Assembly: GCF_900105395.1 (NCBI RefSeq)
Contig: NZ_LT629775.1
Coordinates: forward strand, 1-64,000
Source of the DNA: Streptomyces sp. TLI_053
GTDB taxonomy: Bacteria > Actinomycetota > Actinomycetes > Streptomycetales > Streptomycetaceae
DNA length: 64,000 nt
Direction of reading: 5' to 3'
The position numbers and the translations under genes are program-made. The notes under the pieces are model-generated. The model was not told the origin of the DNA, searched no databases, and saw only the letters and a list, made by a program, of their open reading frames with translations. Below are positions 7,298-17,036 of this stretch, piece after piece; within the stretch, counting starts at the first letter, position 1; every line of letters starts with the position of its first letter.

Positions 7298-9364
7298 GTG
7301 GACCACAAGGTCAGCGGCCTTCCATGCAACTCCACCGCCGGTAAAACGGACGAGGCGCACCGGGTCTCCGGGCAGGCCGGGCGGCCGTGGGCGGCGATCC
7401 TGGACAACGCGCGGATTCCGTGTGACCGCAGGTTGTTCATGACGGCCACGCCGCGGTTGTGGGCGGTGAAGGAGACGGATCGGCTGCGGGCGGCGGCGGC
7501 CGGGATCGAGTCGGCCGAGCTGATCGCCTCCATGGACGACGAGGCGCTGTTCGGGCCCGTCGCCCACGACTACCCGCTCGGGACGGCGATCTCGGACGGG
7601 GTGATCGCGCCGTACCGGATCGTGTGCGTGGACGTCTCGGACCCTGTGCTGCAGGGCCTGGAGCAGCGCGGTGCGCACGAGATGTCGGTGGAGTACAGGG
7701 GAGCCCGGCTGGCGGCCCTGCAGACCGCTCTGCTGACCGCGTGCGCGGAGTGGGACCTGAGCCGGGTGCTGTCCTTCCACCACATGGTGGCCGAGGCGAG
7801 GGCGCTGAGCACCGGCCTTGGCGATGTCGCCCGGGTGCTGTGGGAGCAGGACCCCGCGCTGCACCCGAACCCGGCACTGGTCGGCACGAGCTGGCTGGAG
7901 GCCGAGCACACCTCCGCCGAGCGGCGGGCCGTGCTGGGCACGTTCGCCTCGCTGGTCAGGGACGACGGGTGGCGGCTGCTGCGGTACGTCCTGGCCTCGG
8001 TCAAGGTCTTGAGCGAGGGCGTGGACACCTTCGACTGCGACGCGGTGTTCTTCGCCGACGTACGCGGCTCCATGGTCGACCTAGTCCAGGCCGTCGGCCG
8101 GGCCCTGCGGATGCACCCGGGCAGCGGCAAGGTCGCCACGATCGTCGTGCCGGTGCTGCTCGGGGCCGGCGAGAACGGCGACCAGCTGCTCACCTCGAAG
8201 GCATACGACGGGCTGTCCAAGCTGCTCATGGCGCTGCGGGCGCACGACGCGGCCGCCGTCGAGCGCCTGGCCCTGCCGCAGTCCGAGACCCGGCCGCCGA
8301 GGGAGCCGAAGCATGCCGGGGAGCCGGAGGAGCGCCGCTCAGCTGCCGGGGAGGCGCAGCTGCTGCAGTTCTCCACCCAGCGCGACCCGGCGGTGATCGC
8401 GGCGTTCATCCGCACCCGGGTCTTGGAGCCGGAGCGGGCCGAGTTCCGACGGGGCCTGGAGGAGCTGCGCGCCTACCGGAAGACGTTCGGCGACGTGAAG
8501 GTGCCCTACGCTTACGCCGCGCCGTCCGGGCACCGGCTCGGGGTGTGGGTGGCCGACCAGCGCCGCTACAAGGCCGCCGACGTCCTCGGCCCGGAGCGGG
8601 TTAAGGAGCTGGACGAGCTCGGGATGGCGTGGTCCGCGTTCGACACCGCCTTCACCGACAACCTCACCGTGGTCGCCGGGTACGCGGCCGAGCACGGGCA
8701 CGCCTGCCCGCCCAACGAGGCCGTCTGGGGTGGGCGGCCGGTCGGCACCATCATGAAGAACCTGCGCACCGCCCAGCGGCGCACCGAAGCCCTCCAGCGC
8801 CGTGCCGAGGCCGGTGAGACCGGCCTCGACTGGACCGGCACGCTGACCGCCGAACGCAAGGCCGCCCTCGACGCCATCGACCCGGCCTGGTGCCCGGCCG
8901 GGTGGCCGGTGGACTGGCACCGCGCCTTCACCCTGTCCTGGCGCCACATCAAGGCCGGCGGCACGCTCGCCGGGGCCGAACCGGGCAGCATCGTCGTCCA
9001 GGGCGAGGACCTCGCCAGATGGGCCCGCGCCCAGCAGATCGGCTGGGACAAGCTCAACACCGCCCAGCAGTGGGCCCTGGAACACGTCCTCGGCCTCGAG
9101 CCCCTGCCCGCCGAGCAGAAGCCGGCGGGAAAGGTGAGCCACGCGGAGAAGGAGGCCCGCAACCTCGCCGCCGCCGCCCAGTACCGGGCCCGCGAGGGCC
9201 ACCTGAACGTCCCCCGCAAGCACAAAGAGACCCTGGAGCTGGACGACGGCACCACGGCGCAGATCAGCCTCGGCCTGTTCATCGCCAACAGCCGCAGCCG
9301 CCGCGCCGACATCCCCACCGCCCGCGCCGCACGCCTCACCCAACTCGGCATCCGCTGGCAATAA
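7298..9364 (+). pseudogene. 5'-truncated DEAD/DEAH helicase with helicase-associated repeats
   Basis: The open frame starts inside a superfamily 2 helicase. The first recognisable motif is DEAHR (residues 18-22), then LFMTATPRLW (motif III), the C-terminal RecA lobe ending in VDLVQAVGRALRMHPG (motif VI), then at least two helicase-associated repeats (residues 380-460 and 620-688). Walker A and the first roughly 250 residues are absent, and the upstream 150 bases do not encode them in any frame. The junction lies near 7335. Proteins of this class are common near Streptomyces replicon ends. It may be a recombination scar; a functional short product is unlikely without motif I. Confidence 0.75.
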
Positions 9365-9433
9365 CCGGACGCCGAGCCGGACCACTCGGGGTGCAGGAGC
9401 GGCCGCCAGGAGCCGCGCCGCTCGCCTTCGGAG

Positions 9434-10372
9434 TCAGGGATAAGCCAAGCCTATTCCCCGGAGCGCTCGGGCAAGATCGTCGCGGACCTCAGCCTCCGAC
9501 CGGGCAGACAGGCTAACGGTCTCCGTGTAACCAGCATGGGGCATGTCGGTCGGACTTACACCGTAGGGCAGTCCGAGCCTGGCCCACTTCTGAAGGACGG
9601 CGCGCTCGACTGCTCGCGCGTCTCGGCCGATGAGCTGGATCTGGATGATCTCTTCCCATCGCTGAGCAGCGTGCAGCGCGAGCCTCCTACTGCCAGCCTT
9701 CGCGATGCCGATTTTCACAGCCCCAAGTGCTCGATGGACAATCAGGTAGACGAGCGCGTCATCGTCGGCCTTGATCCCATAGGCGCCGCAGGACTCGCAT
9801 GCGCCAGTGCCCGCGTGTTTGATGCTGTCCAGAAGCGCCCAGATGACCTGCCGGCACTTGTCGTTCAGGCATCGTGCCTTCCAGCGAATCTTGACGCCGG
9901 GGTATGGTTCCAGCGGCTCCGCACCAGCCCGAAGAAGTAGATCCACCGCAGCCCTCTGCGTAATGGGCGCGTTGCGACGGCACAGGTCACAGCATTTCGG
10001 TTGCCCCCGATTGATCGCCTTGCGCACGCTCGCCAGCGTCGGCGCCGTTACCTGGCGGCAGTTCCCACACTCGGATTCCCACGGAACCGTGTTGCCCGGG
10101 TACGGCACTGGGAGCAGGGGGGTCAGACCGCGCTCGGCCATTAAAGCCCGCGCTTCTCGCTCTGTGTACTTCATCGCACCACTGCACGGGCGACACGGCA
10201 GCTGTTTCGAGTTCGGTGAGGCGAAGTTTCGGAAGAACGGCTCCCCAGGCAGGCCACAGTGCTCACAGTGGCCAGGCCACCGCTTCTCTGCCCCGGGGAA
10301 CCTACCCTCTGGTATCCAACCCCTTGCACGAGCGCGCCGCTCGGCCTCTTCATGTGTCAGAGCAGCTGGCAT
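9434..10372 (-). CDS. Zinc-ribbon protein with GIY-YIG-like C-terminal domain
   Basis: 312 residues from ATG 10372 (AGGAG 9 bases upstream; ATG 10390 is also in frame). The N-terminal two thirds hold four CxxC pairs: HCEHCG, PCRPCS, ECGNCR and KCCDLCRR, then CLNDKC and CESCG. They alternate with TxxEAxxL-type helices typical of repeated DNA-binding zinc ribbons. Residues 215-312 (LVYLIVHRALGAVKIGIAKA...RRLALHAAQRWEEI) resemble a diverged GIY-YIG/T5orf172 fold. Such architectures occur in plasmid- and phage-borne nucleases. A homing-type or defence endonuclease is a reasonable guess; catalysis is unproven. Confidence 0.6.
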   Translation of the reverse strand: MPAALTHEEAERRARARGWIPEGRFPGAEKRWPGHCEHCGLPGEPFFRNFASPNSKQLPCRPCSGAMKYTEREARALMAERGLTPLLPVPYPGNTVPWESECGNCRQVTAPTLASVRKAINRGQPKCCDLCRRNAPITQRAAVDLLLRAGAEPLEPYPGVKIRWKARCLNDKCRQVIWALLDSIKHAGTGACESCGAYGIKADDDALVYLIVHRALGAVKIGIAKAGSRRLALHAAQRWEEIIQIQLIGRDARAVERAVLQKWARLGLPYGVSPTDMPHAGYTETVSLSARSEAEVRDDLARALRGIGLAYP

Positions 10373-10523
10373 CGCGTCAACTCCTTGCATTCTCTGGCCT
10401 GGATGCTTGCACGCCGCTCTGACAGATCTGTGCTGGGTGGGTATCGCGTGCCGACCACGGATGGGAGAACGCGCCCGTCCGCACAGGTGACAGCACCCGC
10501 GCCAGCCTCCCGTTGGCCGGCAC

Positions 10524-10934
10524 TCAGGCGGCGCGGTCCTTCACCGGGTAGAGCTTGGCGTGGAGCACCCGCACTTCCCGCCACGGATCGTCTGGGCCCA
10601 AGACCAGGGCGGCGACCTGCTCGCGCTTGGTCGGCGCGGGCAGCACCAGCGGCCCGAGCCGCTTCTCCTGGCGCTCGTGCTCGCAGCCGGGGCACTCCAG
10701 CCGGTCGGGGCCGGCCTTCTCCGTCAGCTCCAGTTCCGAGTCCTCGTCGCCCCCGATCGAGCCCCGGCATGTCCAGCACGGGCGCAGCCCAGCGTTCGCC
10801 GCCCGGACCGCCTCCGATGGAAGCCGCAGACAGTCCCGGGCGGCGCCTGCACCAGAAGCGTCGGCGCGCTCCGGCTGGCGGACGCGGGGGTGAAACGCTC
10901 CCGGGAGCGCGTCGCCGAGTCCTATCGTGAGCAT
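10524..10934 (-). CDS. Small CxxC zinc-ribbon-like protein
   Basis: The C-terminal 85 residues look genuine: CWTCRGSIGGDED, then LECPGCEHERQEKRLGPLVL, ending EVRVLHAKLYPVKDRAA. The two CxxC pairs suggest one zinc site. The N-terminal 45 residues have poor composition, so the real start may be internal. The last 120 bases are repeated at 11767-11885 in a second, dead copy. It is divergent from the DUF3223 gene. Function unknown. Confidence 0.4.
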   Translation of the reverse strand: MLTIGLGDALPGAFHPRVRQPERADASGAGAARDCLRLPSEAVRAANAGLRPCWTCRGSIGGDEDSELELTEKAGPDRLECPGCEHERQEKRLGPLVLPAPTKREQVAALVLGPDDPWREVRVLHAKLYPVKDRAA

Positions 10935-10964
10935 TTCCTGTGCAGTTGAGCTTAGGAGTAAGGG

Positions 10965-11615
10965 ATGCCCGTGTTCCGGATCGGATCGCGTCTATACCGG
11001 ACAAAGGGGGAGGCTGAGAAGGCGGTACAGGCTGTGCTGCATGGTCACCCGGTCGGAACCGTGCTGTCCGGCGAAGACTTCGAGCTCGTGCGGGATCTCC
11101 TCGCCATGCACCATGAGGCGACCGACAAGATCGGTGTGGGCGTGGCGGACATCCGCATCGCTCCGCCCTTGATCGGTAGGTTTCCGGGTTTCGAGGTGAT
11201 CCGGGAGGACGGCAGCACCATCGACTTCTCGTACAAGACCTGCCTGAAAGCCCCCAGCCTCGACTCGCAAGTACGTAACGTGCTGCGTATGGAGGTCGAT
11301 GACTTGACCACCGCGTACCTGGCCCAACGTGTGTCCAGCGGGACTTTGGTATCCGATGAGTCCGGAGTGCCGTTGAGTACGGAGAACCTGCATGTGAGCT
11401 ACTTCCGCGGCCCGTCGTTCAACGACATCAGCCAGACCTTCGCCGAGAGCGAGGGCGGCTGGGGAAGCATCGGAATGACTCCATCGACTGCTCAGGGCCT
11501 TGGCGAGCTGGTCGATCGGGGGCAGGCCGGGCGCTGGCGCGAACACTGGACGGAGCATGCCCAACTCGGGCTGCTGACGCCGGAAGAGAACCGCCGACGC
11601 CCGAGGACGCGGTAG
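10965..11615 (+). CDS. DUF3223 (DCL-family) domain protein
   Basis: 216 residues, ATG 10965 with AGGAG 10 bases upstream. Residues 1-100 match the DUF3223/DCL domain: an FRIGSRLYRTKGEAEKAVQA opening, FELVRDLLAMHHEATDKIGV, then FEVIREDGSTIDFSYKTCLK. The remaining 110 residues are not recognised. In bacteria this domain often occurs in accessory genes, sometimes beside nucleases. It sits between two copies of a repeated zinc-ribbon gene. Confidence 0.75.
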   Translation: MPVFRIGSRLYRTKGEAEKAVQAVLHGHPVGTVLSGEDFELVRDLLAMHHEATDKIGVGVADIRIAPPLIGRFPGFEVIREDGSTIDFSYKTCLKAPSLDSQVRNVLRMEVDDLTTAYLAQRVSSGTLVSDESGVPLSTENLHVSYFRGPSFNDISQTFAESEGGWGSIGMTPSTAQGLGELVDRGQAGRWREHWTEHAQLGLLTPEENRRRPRTR

Positions 11616-11775
11616 TTCACGGTCCTCCCCCACGCGATGGCCGCCTCCAAGACCGCGTCGCGCGCGGCTGTCGTGCCCCAGTCACGCACCGGAGTAAGCA
11701 CCTATCCGTGCAGGTCGCAGGGCGCGGCAGCACCCGCGCGACAGAGGACCGCGACAGCCGCGCGGCGGCCAGCAC

Positions 11776-11975
11776 TCAGGCGGCGCGGTCCTTCACCGGG
11801 TAGAGCTCGGCGTGCAGCACCCGCACCTCCCACTACGGATCGTCCAGGCCGGAGATCAGGGCGGCCACCCGCTCACGCTCGGTCGCGACGACCGGCACCG
11901 AATCGTCGTACTCGCGCCAGCCGTCCCCGTCGTTGTCGTCCAGCCGGACGGTCCACCAGGAGCCGCGCCTCCCCC
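11776..11975 (-). pseudogene. Second, inactivated copy of the zinc-ribbon-like gene 3' end
   Basis: Bases 11767-11885 closely repeat 10515-10633 (offset 1252), including the C-terminal coding stretch EVRVLHAELYPVKDRAA. Here the codon before EVRVLH reads TAG on the minus strand (near 11835), where the first copy has a sense codon. The reading frame continues upstream as RLDDNDGDGWREYDDSVPVV. A direct repeat flanking the DUF3223 gene fits duplication followed by decay. Confidence 0.6.
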
Positions 11976-12082
11976 TGCCTGCTGACAAGCCCTGACGATC
12001 GACGCCGCGCGGGCGTCATTCTGGTACTTCCAGTAGACCCACCATCTGCGAACAGAGCGAGGACGGGCGCCGCATCTGCGGC

Positions 12083-15000
12083 CTACGAAGGCTGGACAGC
12101 AATTCGGCGGCGTGACCAGGAGCTGGGGGTGGGCAGGTTCCCGTTGACGACGATCGCCGCCACCAGGGAGGGGGCCTCCGGGTTGTCGAGCCCGTGGAGG
12201 GCTGGCTGCAGGGTGAACAGGTAGTTCTCCGGTACGCCGATGGGCGAGGACTTCTTGCTCATGTCCAAGATGCACAAGATGGACAGGCGCGCGCCGTCTG
12301 CCGCCGCGTACTGGGTGGGCTGCCCCATGTACTTCGGCGCAGTGGCCTGGGAGACGGGTGTCTTGCGTTCCACTTTCAGTTCCGCGGTGATCCCGTCGTG
12401 CCGCACGTCGAGGAAGCCGAGCGCCAACGGTGTCCCGCGTTCGAGCCGGCCGCCGAGTTCGGGCTCCGCCTGCAGTTGGGCGTATAGGTCGTCGTGGAAC
12501 TTCCGCTCGGTGACATGGGTGCCGCGCTTGTACTGCTTGTTCCAGGTCATCACCAGGCCGACACGGCAGATCGCGGTGAACAGGCGGCAGAACGCCTGCA
12601 GGTGGGCGTCGTCGTAGCCGGCCTGGTGGAGGCGTTCGTACAAGGCGAGCAGCCGCTCGTCGAAGACGGGGAAGTCGGTCAGGAAGTCTCTGGAAGCGTC
12701 GAAGGGCCGGCAGCGGATCTCGCGGTGCCCGGCAACGTCGAGGTCCTCGACGACCGGCTGGCCGTCCTTGGTGCCGCGCCAGCGCAGCCGGACCAGGAAC
12801 GGAGGGGCCGGCCGCCCCGCGGGTAGGCCGAACCGCAGGATGAGGGTGCCTGTCGCGCTGAAGGTCTCCTGCGCTAGGTCGGTGGGGCGCCGCCAGGTGT
12901 AAGTGGGGGTCTCCGCCTCGGCCGGGGTGAACCGGCTGAGCAGGTCGGCTTCAAGGACCTGGGCCCAGTCCGGCCACGGTCCGGGCTGCACGTCGAGCCG
13001 CAATTCGTACACGGTGGTGGGGCGTAGCACCTGGGGGCCGGTGATGAGGTGGTCGTCGATGCTGGCCAGGACGACGGCCACTTCGGCCTGTGGGGCGGCT
13101 TCTGGGGTGGGCTGGTGGGATGTGCGCACTCGTCGCGGTCCGCGGGTGACGGACAGGGGCAGGAGCAAGGCGGCCCAGGCGGCGAGGGCGCCGGTGACAG
13201 CACTGCCGTCGGTGATCGTCGCGGCGTGTGCGAGGGCGGCGAGGAGCGGGCCGGCAAGGGGGTCCTGTTCGTCGAATCGCTCCCGCACCTGGTCGGTGAG
13301 CATCTCCGCGCGGCGGCGTACGGCTTGGGCGCGGGCGCTGACGGTGGTGTGGTCGGCGTCGAGTTCGGCGGCGTCGAGTTCCAGCAGTTGGCAGGCCAGA
13401 GCGGTGAGCCCCGCGAAGTGGCGGAGATAGTCGGCCGTGGCGGTGTTGTGCGGGGCGGAGGCCTTCAGGTCGGCGGTTGCCTTCTGAAGGAGCTGGGCGC
13501 GGTGGCGTTGGGCTGCGGCCGGGTCCTGGCCCGGTCCCGCCGCAGTCTCCACGATCGTCTTCAGGGCGGGCGACAGTGCGGCCAAGGTGGTACGGCCAGA
13601 GAGGAGGTAGCGCATGGTGATGCGGGTCCGTGCCTGGTCCGCGAGCTTCAGATCGTCGCCGGGGACGGCTGCGTCGAGGGCGTCGGCTGCCTGGGCGAGC
13701 GCGGTGGCCGCCTGGTCGACCTGCTCCGACCCGTCGACCACGGCGGCGTCGAACGCTGCTGCCGCAGCGACGAGTTGGATCACCGCTTGGTGCGGGCGGT
13801 AGGCGGGGGTGGAAGGGGTTACTGCCGCGACGGCGGTCATGATGGCTGCCGCGTCGGCGGGGCGGGCGGCCCGCCAGGGCAACTTCGGCGAACTCGGCAG
13901 CGCCGAGCGGGCGCTCTGGGGCCAGTTCGACGGCCGCGGCCTTCAGGTCCTCGACGGGAAGGCCGTCCAGGCCAGGGCCGCAGTCCAGCAGCGCGCACAG
14001 CTCGTCGTCGCCGCCGTTGTTGAAGCGGTCGTTGATCCTCAGGTCACGGGCCTGTCGCAAGCGCAGCGCGGCCATCGCGGTGATGCGGGTGGTCGCAGGC
14101 AGCCAGGGGCGCTGCAGGGCTTCCTCGAGGTCGTAGCCATCGAGGTCGGCGGCACGGTCGAGGATGATCTGGTCGACGCTGGCGCGCAGGTCCTCGCTGC
14201 CGGTTCGGGCCAGCTCCGAGAGCGCGTCCATCGACTTCTTCAGCGTCCCCGCGTGCTGTCGGGCGTCGACCCCCTGGCAGATCTCCAAGGCGTAGCGGAG
14301 AAGGCTGTAGCGGTCGGCGTCGCTCCACTCAAGGTTGACTGCGGCGCCGAGGAGAGCGTCGATGACCACGACGTGGCGGTCCGGCAACAGTGCGGGCAGG
14401 AGGTCGGCCAGGCTAGACGGGAGCGAGTGGCTGGCCCCGATCTTCGCCCACGCCGACAGCGCGGCCCCGCGCAGCGATGCGTCGACGTCGACGAGGTAGG
14501 AGTGGAGCACGGGGAGGATGGCGTGCAGGACGGCCGGCTCCTGCCCATGTCGCTGCCCGAGGTCTCCCAGCCCTGGCAGCAGCCACCACGCCACGGCGCT
14601 GCCGCGCTGGCTCGCTCGCTCGTCCGCGATCGTCTCAATCAGGGCGGAGCTCACACCGGCGGCGTCCACGCGGGCAACGGACTCGATCGCGCGGAGCAGG
14701 CACTGCCCGGTCGAACGCAAGGCAATCCGGCGGGACTGCCGCTCCAGGTGGTGCAGAACGGCCGCCGAGGGACTGGTAGCGGTCTGGAGAGCTGCTCCGG
14801 CGGTGCCCGCGGCCAGATCCTCGTCGGAACTTATGAGGAGCAGGACGGCGCCGAGGAGCGCCGGAAGCTGGTCGCGCGCCCACTCGGGATGCAGTTCGGC
14901 GAGGCTCTTGATCAGCTCAGCAGCTGCCGTGCGTACTTCGTCTCCCCAATCCCCGCTGGCGCGGGTCAACGATTTGGACAGCAGGGCGTCGTAGATGTCC

Positions 15001-16340
15001 CGGCGGCGTTGCGGCTCGAGGACAGGGTCGCGCGAGGTGCGCCACCGGTCATGGGGGTCGATCAGGCGCTCCGCCTGCTGGAGGACACCGAAGAGGCGCT
15101 CGCGGTGCTCGGCTCCCACACCGTGGCCAATAGCCTCCACCTGGTCGGTGACGTCTCCTGCGTCGAGGACGAGCATGGTCGCCAGCGCCTGCTGGGCGGT
15201 GGTGGTGGACTGTTGGTCGAATCGGTCCGCGTTGCCCACGCCCAGGCTCAGCAGCAGCGGCCTCACCAGCGGCGCCACGAGCGCCGGATGGGTCTGGGCG
15301 AGCGCCGTGATCGCGCTCGAGGCCGCGCACCGCCGACTGTCCCTTGTGGCGGCATCGGGTGCAGGGGCGGCGGCGCTGCCCGGCGGGAGGATGAATCCGG
15401 CCGGTGGGACGGGCTGGGGGAGCATGCGCTTCAGCACTTTCACCACCCGCTCCGGCGCGATGTCCGCTGCCGCGCGCAGGCCGCTCGCGTCCCCCGCACC
15501 ACCGGCGCGCGGCGAGGTGATGTGATCCTGCGGGGACTCGGCGAGTCGGACCAGGGCCTCGATCACCGTCTCGTCCAGGTCCGTTGTCCCGGCCGGCAGC
15601 AGGAGGTCGGCCAGGCAGCGGCCGGCGTCCGGAACCGGGGCGCGCCGCAGCGCGGTCATCGCCGCGTCTAGGACGAGTGGGGCAATGTCGTCATCGTGCC
15701 GGGCAATGTGCCGCAGCGGGGTCAGCAGGTCGTCAACACCGTGATCGACCACCAGCCTTACCGCCACGTCGATGACAGCGGCGGTGAAGAGGTGCGCGCT
15801 GCGCTCCGCGAGGGCGTTCAGCCGTCGCCTCGCCGCGTCCCGTGCCGTGACGTCGAAGTCTGCGGCCGGATCGGCGTCCAGGACACCGATGTCGTCCAGG
15901 GCACTCGCCATGGCCGGATCGACGCCGACCCGCAGGCTCCGCCGGCGCTCGACCCGCTGCTCCCAGTCGGCGTGAGCTTGGCGCGTGCGCTCCTCGGCCG
16001 CGTCCCTCGCCCGAGCGGCCTTGGCCTTCCGCTCGTCCATGAGGGTCGCCAGGTTCGGGACGTCACCGGTCGGGTCGCGTAGCTCGCAGCCGACGCAGTG
16101 CTGGTCGTAGAACTCCCCCACGACCAGCTCCAGGTTCACACTCGCGCCGCCGATGGCCACGGGACAGCCGACCTGGCGCATGTTGATCGGAAGGCCGGTC
16201 GCGGCCTCCGCGTACCCCTGCCCGCCACACGGGGTGAACGTCATGCGCAGGCAGTGACGCCGCGCCATCTCGATCAGCTGCGCGTTGGCGTTCCCCACCC
16301 GCACCGCGTCGTCGAACGCCCCTTGTGAGTCTCCAGCCAT
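12083..16340 (-). CDS. Very large HEAT-like repeat protein with C-terminal PD-(D/E)XK nuclease domain, frame interrupted near 13870
   Basis: About 1420 residues if two overlapping frames are joined. The N-terminal 110 residues hold conserved Cys in HCVGCELRDPTGDVPNLATL. Residues 110-820 are Ala/Leu-rich helical pairs of the HEAT/ARM kind (for example SLRGAALSAWAKIGASHS). Around 13860-13890 the phase shifts by one base in a C/G-rich run; coding-like sequence continues in the second frame to 12083. The C-terminus shows a PD-(D/E)XK signature: KFHDDLYAQL, GFLDVRHDG, ITAELKVERK (ExK), then YMGQPTQYA. The start is set at ATG 16340, since the frame to 16400 adds an unlikely leader. It may be one defence nuclease (frameshift or assembly error) or two coupled genes. 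No known name. Confidence 0.65.
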
Positions 16341-16487
16341 ATCATCAGTCTTGCAGCCACCACCGACACACCGAGCCATCCGACCTACGGGCAGCGCCAC
16401 GGGCGAGACGGCGAGCAGGAGCGGCGCCGCTGTCCAGCGCGGACCGGACCAACCGATCTTGCACCCCCGGCACCCGGGCGGGGGTGA

Positions 16488-17036
16488 TCAGCTTAGGTCG
16501 AAGTCGTTGGGGTCGAAGTCGAAGTCGTCGGCGGTGAAGCCGCCGTAGCCGGCGCCACCGTTAAAATAGTCCGCGAGGGCCTGACCGACGATCTGCCGCA
16601 CCTCGCCCTCGTCCTCGGCGAGGGCCAGGGCGGCGGCCTGCTCGCCCGTCAGGTTCAGCTGGATGTCGCGGGCCCGGACGGCGTCCGAGCCGCGGATCTC
16701 GAAGCTCACGGCGCGGCCGACCCGGGCCCCGACCCCGGAGACCGTGCCGCGCTGGGCCAGCTGCTTGGCCTTGCGCTCCCGGCCCCGCTCGGTGGTCTGC
16801 ACATCGACCGCCTCGCGCTGCAGCCGCTCGGCGTCCTCCCCCTTGGGGTGGCGGGTGCCGTCGATCCAGCGGAGCACCGTGCGCGGCACGACGCCGTAGG
16901 CGGCGGCCATGGCCTTGGTGTTCCCGCCGTACTTGCGCTCCCGCACCTGGCCGGCCTGCGTCGTGGACTGCACCGGCGCCTTCCGGGAGGGGAACAGCGC
17001 CTCACGCACCCGGCCGAACAACCCCTTGCCCGCCAT
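16488..17036 (-). CDS. tpg: Telomere terminal protein Tpg
   Basis: 182 residues. It has the size and pattern of Streptomyces terminal proteins, which are covalently attached to the 5' ends of linear replicons and prime end patching. VRERKYGGNTKAMAAAYGVV with PRTVLRWIDGTRHPKGE forms the conserved helix-turn-helix. A middle VSFEIRGSDAVRARDIQLNL segment and an acidic C-terminus follow. The start overlaps the tap stop by one base (TGATG), the canonical tap-tpg operon order. Confidence 0.9.
   Translation of the reverse strand: MAGKGLFGRVREALFPSRKAPVQSTTQAGQVRERKYGGNTKAMAAAYGVVPRTVLRWIDGTRHPKGEDAERLQREAVDVQTTERGRERKAKQLAQRGTVSGVGARVGRAVSFEIRGSDAVRARDIQLNLTGEQAAALALAEDEGEVRQIVGQALADYFNGGAGYGGFTADDFDFDPNDFDLS

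Noticed and set aside
12951..13860. Continuation of the HEAT-like frame past 13860
   Set aside because: Becomes Arg/Pro-rich; the coding signal moves to the frame that ends at 12083.
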